Shown here: positions 34,767-40,031 of the stretch, piece by piece
Layout: every line of letters begins with the position of its first letter
Numbering within the stretch: position 1 is the stretch's first letter
NCBI RefSeq assembly: GCF_011050415.1
Contig: NZ_DRFS01000007.1
Location: 1 to 40,031, forward strand
Source of the DNA: Halomonas sp.
GTDB taxonomy: Bacteria; Pseudomonadota; Gammaproteobacteria; Pseudomonadales; Halomonadaceae
Reading direction: 5' to 3'
Length of the DNA stretch: 40,031 nt
Position numbers and translations under genes: made by a program
The notes under the pieces: generated by a model
What the model saw: the letters and a program-made list of their open reading frames with translations, nothing else
The model's database searches: none
What the model was told of the DNA's origin: nothing

Positions 34767-37071
34767 AGACCATAACGAGACAAAGGTGAAAGACCCTGTT
34801 TGTGGCATGGACGTTGATCCCCATACCTCCCGCCACCGTGCCGATCACGCGGGTAAGACTTGGTACTTCTGCTCAGAAAAGTGTCAGGAAAAGTTTATTG
34901 CCAAGCCTGATGCGTATCTTGAGCCAAGCAAACAGTCACAAGCGTCAGTACCCTCGGGGTCTATTTATACTTGCCCGATGCACCCAGAAGTTCGACGAGA
35001 AGGCCCAGGCGACTGTCCAATCTGTGGCATGGCGCTGGAACCTGAGACCGTCTCTGCTGACACCGGCCCTTCGGACGAACTCAAGGACATGACCAGGCGT
35101 TTCTGGATCGGCCTAGTACTGACCCTCCCCGTGTTTGCCCTAGAAATGGGTGGCCACGTGTTTGGCCTTATGCATTTTATTTCCCAGCAAACCTCTAACT
35201 GGATTCAACTGCTGCTGGCAACGCCGGTAGTCGTCTGGGCAGGTTGGCCATTCTTTGTACGCGGATGGCGTTCGCTAGTGCATCGCAGCCTTAATATGTT
35301 CACGCTAATCGCGATCGGTACCGGCACCGCGTTGCTCTACAGTTTGCTGGCCACCCTCACACCGGGCATCTTTCCCGACGCCTTCCGTCAAGCCGATGGT
35401 TCGGTGGCCGTTTATTTCGAAGCAGCGGCAGTGATTGTCGTTTTAGTTTTACTGGGACAAGTATTAGAGCTACGCGCTCGTGAAAAAACCTCTGGCGCTA
35501 TTCGTGCTCTGCTCGACTTGGCGCCTGCTACCGCTCGACGCCTTGATGATCAGGGCAATGAGGAAGATATCTCTCTTGACCAGGTTCAGGTAGGGGATCG
35601 TCTCCGGGTGCGCCCCGGCGATAAGGTGCCATTAGATGGCGAAGTGATGGAAGGTCGCTCCAACGTTGACGAATCCATGGTTACCGGTGAACCACTAGCG
35701 GTGAAAAAGGTAGTCGGCGATGGCGTCATTGGCGGCAGCATCAATGGTCAAGGATCCTTTGTCATGCGCGCTGACAAGGTGGGCCAGGACACGATGCTGT
35801 CGCAGATTGTGCAAATGGTCGCCAGCGCCCAGCGCAGCCGCGCACCCATTCAAGGGCTTGCCGACAAAGTCGCCAGCATCTTTGTACCCGTCGTTATTCT
35901 CATTGCTGTTGTGGCTTTCATCGCCTGGTCATTGTGGGGCCCTACCCCGCCGATGGCGTTTGGCCTTATTGCGGCGGTTAGTGTTCTGATCATTGCCTGC
36001 CCGTGCGCGCTAGGTCTTGCTACCCCCATGTCAATTATGGTCGGTGTAGGGCGCGGTGCCCAGTTAGGCGTGTTGATTCGCGATGCCGAAGCTCTTGAAC
36101 GTCTAGAGAAGGTCGACACCGTCGTCGTCGACAAAACCGGCACGCTTACCGAAGGCAAACCACGAGTGACCGAGTTGATTCTCACTGAAGGCATTGCTGA
36201 ATCGGAGCTTTTGCGCTTGGCAGCTAGTCTTGAGCGAGGCAGCGAGCACCCCTTGGCCCATGCAATAGTCGAAAAGGCTAAAGAGGCAGAGGTAAAATTA
36301 ACAGAAGCGTTGGACTTCGAGGCTCCCAATGGCATGGGCGTTATAGGCCAGATAGATGGCAAGCGTATTGCCCTGGGCAACCGGCTATTGATGGAAAGCG
36401 AGGGCGTTAACACCCAGTCTCAAGACACACATGCCGATCAATTGCGCAGCGACGGTGCTACTGTCATCTTTGCGAGCATCGACGGGAATTTAGCTGGGCT
36501 GCTCGCCATTGCCGATCCGGTCAAGGAAACCACCGAAGAAGCCATTCGTTCACTCCAGGCTGACGGCATTCGAGTGGTGATGCTGACAGGCGATAATCGC
36601 ACCTCCGCCAACGCTGTGGCACGTCGGCTAGGCATTGATGAGGTCGAAGCTGAAGTGCTTCCAGAGGATAAAGGCCGAGTGATTCAGCGTCTCCGTGATG
36701 AAGGGCGCATTGTTGTCATGGCCGGCGACGGCGTGAACGATGCACCTGCGCTGGCTACAGCGGATGTCGGCATTGCCATGGGAACCGGCACCGATGTGGC
36801 GATAGAAAGCGCTGGGGTTACTCTACTGCGAGGAGATCTTACCGGTATTGCCACGGCGCATAAGCTCTCAAAAGCCACCATGCGTAATATTCGCCAAAAT
36901 CTCTTTTTTGCCTTTGCTTACAACGCGGCAGGCATCCCCATTGCCGCAGGGATTTTGTACCCCTTCACAGGTATGCTGTTATCACCGATTATCGCGGCGG
37001 CGGCGATGTCACTCTCTTCAGTGAGCGTGATTGGCAATGCTTTACGACTTAGGATGATTGCTATTAAGTAA
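34759..37071 (+). CDS. Cu+/Ag+ P1B-type ATPase with YHS and heavy-metal-binding domains
   Basis: 770 aa. The N-terminus is a YHS domain ([10 protein letters not shown] with Cys15; [12 protein letters not shown] with Cys38, Cys42), then a heavy-metal-binding domain ([22 protein letters not shown], Cys72, Cys86, Cys89). The core has CPC at 414-416, DKTGT at 458, SEHPLAHA and [10 protein letters not shown]. The last helices keep AYN and AMSLSS. It exports Cu+ or Ag+, like SilP/CopF types, unlike the HMA-type pump at 15716. Second copper ATPase of the window. Confidence 0.92.
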   Translation: MSEDHNETKVKDPVCGMDVDPHTSRHRADHAGKTWYFCSEKCQEKFIAKPDAYLEPSKQSQASVPSGSIYTCPMHPEVRREGPGDCPICGMALEPETVSADTGPSDELKDMTRRFWIGLVLTLPVFALEMGGHVFGLMHFISQQTSNWIQLLLATPVVVWAGWPFFVRGWRSLVHRSLNMFTLIAIGTGTALLYSLLATLTPGIFPDAFRQADGSVAVYFEAAAVIVVLVLLGQVLELRAREKTSGAIRALLDLAPATARRLDDQGNEEDISLDQVQVGDRLRVRPGDKVPLDGEVMEGRSNVDESMVTGEPLAVKKVVGDGVIGGSINGQGSFVMRADKVGQDTMLSQIVQMVASAQRSRAPIQGLADKVASIFVPVVILIAVVAFIAWSLWGPTPPMAFGLIAAVSVLIIACPCALGLATPMSIMVGVGRGAQLGVLIRDAEALERLEKVDTVVVDKTGTLTEGKPRVTELILTEGIAESELLRLAASLERGSEHPLAHAIVEKAKEAEVKLTEALDFEAPNGMGVIGQIDGKRIALGNRLLMESEGVNTQSQDTHADQLRSDGATVIFASIDGNLAGLLAIADPVKETTEEAIRSLQADGIRVVMLTGDNRTSANAVARRLGIDEVEAEVLPEDKGRVIQRLRDEGRIVVMAGDGVNDAPALATADVGIAMGTGTDVAIESAGVTLLRGDLTGIATAHKLSKATMRNIRQNLFFAFAYNAAGIPIAAGILYPFTGMLLSPIIAAAAMSLSSVSVIGNALRLRMIAIK

Positions 37072-37239
37072 CAATATCTACTCGAAGATAAATCACTCAG
37101 TTGTTCATGTTCACTATGGATATTATCCTCACGTGCATTAGCCCGAACATTTTGATCTCAACTTTTTCCTTTATGGGTTGTTTGCCATGACATCTGAGGC
37201 AACCCATTCTTTGACCTCCACCTGATGGAGGATCATGCC
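37072..37239. other. Gap after the ATPase with an inverted repeat
   Basis: No gene. ATGGGTTG at 37173-37180 and CAACCCAT at 37200-37207 form an 8-bp inverted repeat that could end transcription of the ATPase gene or belong to the integrase region. Confidence 0.4.
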
Positions 37240-37806
37240 ATGAATGTTTCGACTGAAATCTCCTTTACACCTTGGAATAAAGGCAAGTTGGTTGGGGAGA
37301 AGGCACCTCTGAGTCTAAAAGATATCTGGGCCATCCGTGTGCGCCTACAGCTTGCCAAAAAGACGAGAGAACTCTTGCCCTCTACAATTTAGCTATCGAT
37401 AGCAATCTACGAGGCTGCGACCTCTTCAATTTACGAGTACGGGCTATAGCCCATGTTGCGTGCATATCTTCACGAGCCATTATGATACAGCAAAAGTCAC
37501 ATTGACCTGTCCAGTTCGAAATTACCGAGCAAACTCACATCGCTATTATCTACTGGATACAGCTTGCTCAGCTCCGGAGCGAAGACTTCTTGTTTTCCAG
37601 CCGAATCAATAGCGCAAAGCATCTATCCACGCGCCAATATGCCCGTATTGTGAAAGCCTGGGTCACCGAAATGGGTCTAGATGCGTCAATCTATGGCACA
37701 CACTATGCGGCGCACCAAATCGTCTCTGATATATCGACGCACGAAAAACTTAAGGGCTGTACAACTGTTCCTAGGTCTCCCGAAGTTGGAAAGCCACAAC
37801 CGGTGA
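37240..37806 (+). pseudogene. Tyrosine recombinase (integrase) pseudogene
   Basis: Translated pieces line up with a complete short phage-type integrase: FTPWNKGKLVGEKAPLSLKD and IWAIRVRLQLAKKTREL, then after a frameshift ALYNLAIDSNLRGCDL, then a stop near 37506. Reading resumes with PVQFEITEQT, HLSTRQYARIVKAW and GLDASIYGTH, another shift gives RRTK-type and NLRAVQLFLGLPKLESHNR. At least two frameshifts and one stop kill it. It likely once mobilised part of the island. Confidence 0.82.
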
Positions 37807-37878
37807 GGTAAACAGTGCCTAATGTGATAATCGGAAAGATAAAAATCTGACGTGAACGGTTTTATGAAAAAATAAACA

Positions 37879-38334
37879 TCAGTCCGCTTTTTCCAAGTCG
37901 TTTATGAGCTGTTTCATTTCCTCAATTTCGCGACGCTGTGCAGCAATGATTTCATCTGCCAGCTCACGGACACGCGGATCTGAAATTTTCGCTCGCTCAC
38001 TGGTCAGGATCGCGATTGAATGATGGGGAATCATTGCTTTCATGTAATCGGTGTCATCTACGGTAACCTGGCTACGGACGATCCATAATGCAGCAATGAA
38101 AAGCACAGCACTGCCTGCATAGATGGCGATGTTTATCTTTTTTTTCTGATACATATTGAGCATAAAGCTCAACATCACTACCGCCATCACAGCCCCCATG
38201 ACAAGAGCCATCCATGCTCTAGTTTCGCTCCAGAAAACATGGTCAAAAGCGTACGTGTTCAGATACATCAACCCATACATAATGATTGTCGATGTAGCGA
38301 CCATTGCGACGAAACGCCAGTAAGACATTTTCAT
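37879..38334 (-). CDS. DUF305 membrane-anchored protein
   Basis: 151 aa starting at 38334, with AAGGA 7 bp before. Three N-terminal helices (FVAMVATSTIIMYGLMYL, WMALVMGAVMAVVMLSFML, IAIYAGSAVLFIAALWIV) are followed by the DUF305 helices: DDTDYMKAMIPHHSIAILTS and VRELADEIIAAQRREIEEMKQL. The HH pair and Met suit metal binding; DUF305 proteins are common in copper and silver islands. Confidence 0.85.
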   Translation of the reverse strand: MKMSYWRFVAMVATSTIIMYGLMYLNTYAFDHVFWSETRAWMALVMGAVMAVVMLSFMLNMYQKKKINIAIYAGSAVLFIAALWIVRSQVTVDDTDYMKAMIPHHSIAILTSERAKISDPRVRELADEIIAAQRREIEEMKQLINDLEKAD

Positions 38335-38441
38335 AGATTTTTCCTTTAAAATCAATATAATAATGAAATTATCGCATGATGCCTACGTACTCGTATTTTG
38401 CGATTTTGAGCGGCATGGGAGTACTGATACACCGGTTCAGC

Positions 38442-39833
38442 TCAGCTCGTTTCAATAGGCAGACCTGCTGCGTTCCAAGCCGCCCATGACCCTGGCGTGT
38501 TCGCCACGTCGGAGAAGCCAGCTCGCTTCAGAAGGCTGGCGGCAATCGAGGCTCGATAGCCTGATCCGCAGTAAGTGGCGATGGTCTTGTTCGGATCTAA
38601 TTTATCTAGTTGCTCGGCAAGATGGACGACGTAAATATGCTTTGCGCCCGGTACTCGTCCATTGGCAACCTCATTGGGACTACGCACATCAAGCACCTGA
38701 ACATCGGGCTCTTCACGCCGAGCGTTCAGCTCGTGGACGGTCCACTCCTGCAACCTGCTCAGGGGTAGTGCCGCATTCTGCCAATCCGTTATACCATTGT
38801 GCAGGTAGCCACGAATGTCATCCAGGCCGATGCGGTAGAGCTGGGTAATGGCTTGATGGACATCTTCTGTCGACTCGCCCACCAGCAAAATTGGGCGGGA
38901 GTCATAGAGCATCCATCCCGCCCAACTGACAAACTCGTTACGTAACGCGATGTTGATAGCCCCTGGCACATGGCCACCGCCAAATGCCAGTATTGAGCGA
39001 ATGTCTACGACCTGCATGTTGGCGTTGCCAGCAAGTGATTGAAAGTCATCAGGCGACAGCGGCGGGGCCAGCGATAGGCTTTCCCACTGTTCGATGGCAC
39101 CGACGTTCAGCTTCTTCAAGCGCGCATAGTGTCGTGGCGGTTCCGGCATATCGGCAAGCAGCGTGTCAATAAACGCCTCTTCGCTACTCTTTTCCTGCAG
39201 TACAGAATTAAAAAGCCGTTCGTTGCCAAGCGTAGATTGATGCCTGTCACCTATCGACTTACCGCCCGCCGAACCGGCCCCATGAAAGGAATATATTTCT
39301 ATCCGATCGCCCAGCGGCAGGTAACGATCAAAGAGAGTGTGAAATAGCTCACTGGCCAGCTTTCGTTCACTGCCCTCTCCAAGCAAATCAGGGCGCCCAA
39401 CATCCAGGTTGAACAACGTGTCGCCAGTGAATAATGCGATGGGGTCACTGCCTTGCTGCGTATCGAACAGCTGAAGAGAAATGTGTTCAGGCGTATGGCC
39501 CGGCGAATGCATGATCTGCAGCCTTACCTGGCCGAGTTCCAATACCTCACCATCGCTGACATGGCGAAGGTCGAACCGGTATTCATCGGAGCGGCCACCA
39601 ATAACCTGCGCACCAGTGCGGTTCGCCAGTGATTGAGCACCGGATACAAACTCTGCATGAATGTGCGTTTCGATGACATAGGCAATTCGCAGGCCTTGCT
39701 CTTTTGCCATCTGCAAGTAGATATCAATATCTCGACGAGGGTCGATTACCGCGGCCACTGCCGCCTTGCTGTCACCAACCAGATAGGAAATCTGTGCTAG
39801 GCCACTTGTAAAAAAAGACTCGAAAATAAGCAT
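38442..39833 (-). CDS. MBL-fold hydrolase with two rhodanese domains (persulfide dioxygenase-like)
   Basis: 463 aa from the ATG at 39833, with AAAGGAGG upstream. The N-terminal metallo-beta-lactamase domain has THIHAEF, HSPGHTPEH and FTGDTLF, as in ETHE1-type persulfide dioxygenases. A first rhodanese domain (VVDIRSILAFGGGHVPGA) lacks the active Cys. The second (VLDVRSPNEVANGRVPGA, then ATYCGSGYRAS) keeps it. It likely oxidises or transfers sulfane sulfur in the cytosol, linking thiol stress to sulfide metabolism. Confidence 0.88.
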   Translation of the reverse strand: MLIFESFFTSGLAQISYLVGDSKAAVAAVIDPRRDIDIYLQMAKEQGLRIAYVIETHIHAEFVSGAQSLANRTGAQVIGGRSDEYRFDLRHVSDGEVLELGQVRLQIMHSPGHTPEHISLQLFDTQQGSDPIALFTGDTLFNLDVGRPDLLGEGSERKLASELFHTLFDRYLPLGDRIEIYSFHGAGSAGGKSIGDRHQSTLGNERLFNSVLQEKSSEEAFIDTLLADMPEPPRHYARLKKLNVGAIEQWESLSLAPPLSPDDFQSLAGNANMQVVDIRSILAFGGGHVPGAINIALRNEFVSWAGWMLYDSRPILLVGESTEDVHQAITQLYRIGLDDIRGYLHNGITDWQNAALPLSRLQEWTVHELNARREEPDVQVLDVRSPNEVANGRVPGAKHIYVVHLAEQLDKLDPNKTIATYCGSGYRASIAASLLKRAGFSDVANTPGSWAAWNAAGLPIETS

Positions 39834-39944
39834 CGCTACCTCCTTTAAAAGATGGGGGGTGTCATTGCCCAATCGTCCAATATTTTGGGTATACGGATTT
39901 AATGGTTGATGGGGCACCTTCACCCCATCAATCTGATACCACCC

Positions 39945-40031
39945 TCAGATGGTTGATAGATCGACTCCGTAGTTGAGTTCCTCTGCGAAGTCCGGCAGTC
40001 CGTAACCGATGGTTTTCTTGTAGAAAGGAGA
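39945..40031 (-). CDS. C-terminal end of a gene, possibly sulfide:quinone oxidoreductase
   Basis: The frame is open to the window edge and ends SPFYKKTIGYGLPDFAEELN then YGVDLSTI and TGA. Too short to name with confidence. The SPFYKK segment vaguely recalls the tail of FAD-dependent sulfide:quinone oxidoreductases, which often precede MBL-rhodanese genes in this order. Confidence 0.4.
   Translation of the reverse strand, partial: SPFYKKTIGYGLPDFAEELNYGVDLSTI

Noticed and set aside
38442..38460. Possible TTCAG pair near 38430-38455
   Set aside because: The spacing is not 11 bp and no -10 follows; it lies at the end of the MBL gene.

Overview
The window reads as an accessory metal-resistance and thiol-redox island of a Halomonas-like gammaproteobacterium. 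That assignment is an inference from protein character, moderate GC content and gene set; no rRNA or core housekeeping gene is present to test it. Both outer genes are cut by the window edge.

Layout. (1) 1-1607: CsoR/RcnR-family repressor (partial) and an NreB-like nickel exporter with a His-rich tail. (2) 1959-3135, minus strand: Met-rich Spy-like periplasmic protein, a 44-aa membrane miniprotein and a DUF411 metallochaperone. (3) 3490-12204: copper core with copC, copD, a cupredoxin, a two-component system, the Tat-exported multicopper oxidase CopA, outer-membrane CopB, a small secreted protein and a porin broken by one in-frame stop. (4) 12285-13591: IS5 transposase relic, a 19-cysteine Csp3-like copper store and an orphan promoter with a truncated gene start. 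(5) 13551-22759: CcdA, 1-Cys peroxiredoxin, MerR regulator, Cu+ ATPase, 42-aa miniprotein, DsbG, TVP38/DedA protein, CcmG-like thioredoxin, Lgt, free-standing DsbD N-domain and a DsbD_2/TauE-SafE-like membrane protein. (6) 22756-27272: second MerR, Met/His-rich 78-aa protein, second DUF411 protein, TlpA-like thioredoxin, Cys-rich membrane protein, second CcdA, BNR-repeat protein and cytochrome c. (7) 27273-32345: decayed DNA, a DUF2933 mini membrane protein, then an IS3-family element whose orfB is split by a 2.28-kb group II intron. (8) 32378-37071: HMA-like protein, APC permease, ferritin-like protein and a second Cu+ ATPase with YHS and heavy-metal-binding domains. (9) 37240-40031: wrecked tyrosine recombinase, DUF305 protein, MBL-rhodanese sulfur enzyme and the end of a possible sulfide:quinone oxidoreductase.

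Regulation. Two recurring signals organise the island. A direct repeat TTCAG-N6-TTCAG, with a -10-like hexamer exactly 10 bp downstream, occurs seven times: before copC, the cupredoxin, copA, the 138-aa protein, the porin, an orphan promoter and the DUF2933 gene. It is the likely operator of the response regulator at 5602. Separately, MerR-type promoters with a 19-bp spacer and a shared half-site CCTTAAAG precede the CcdA gene, the peroxiredoxin gene and the 78-aa gene. They tie two thiol-redox modules to the two MerR regulators.

How it could work together (inference): ATPases move Cu+ out of the cytoplasm, CopA oxidises it, and CopB, CopC, the cupredoxin and Met/His-rich proteins buffer it in the periplasm. 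The CcdA, thioredoxin, DsbG and nDsbD parts would repair copper-damaged thiols as a dispersed analogue of the ScsABCD or DsbD pathway. Integrase, IS and intron remains and gene fragments show the island was assembled by transfer and is partly eroding.
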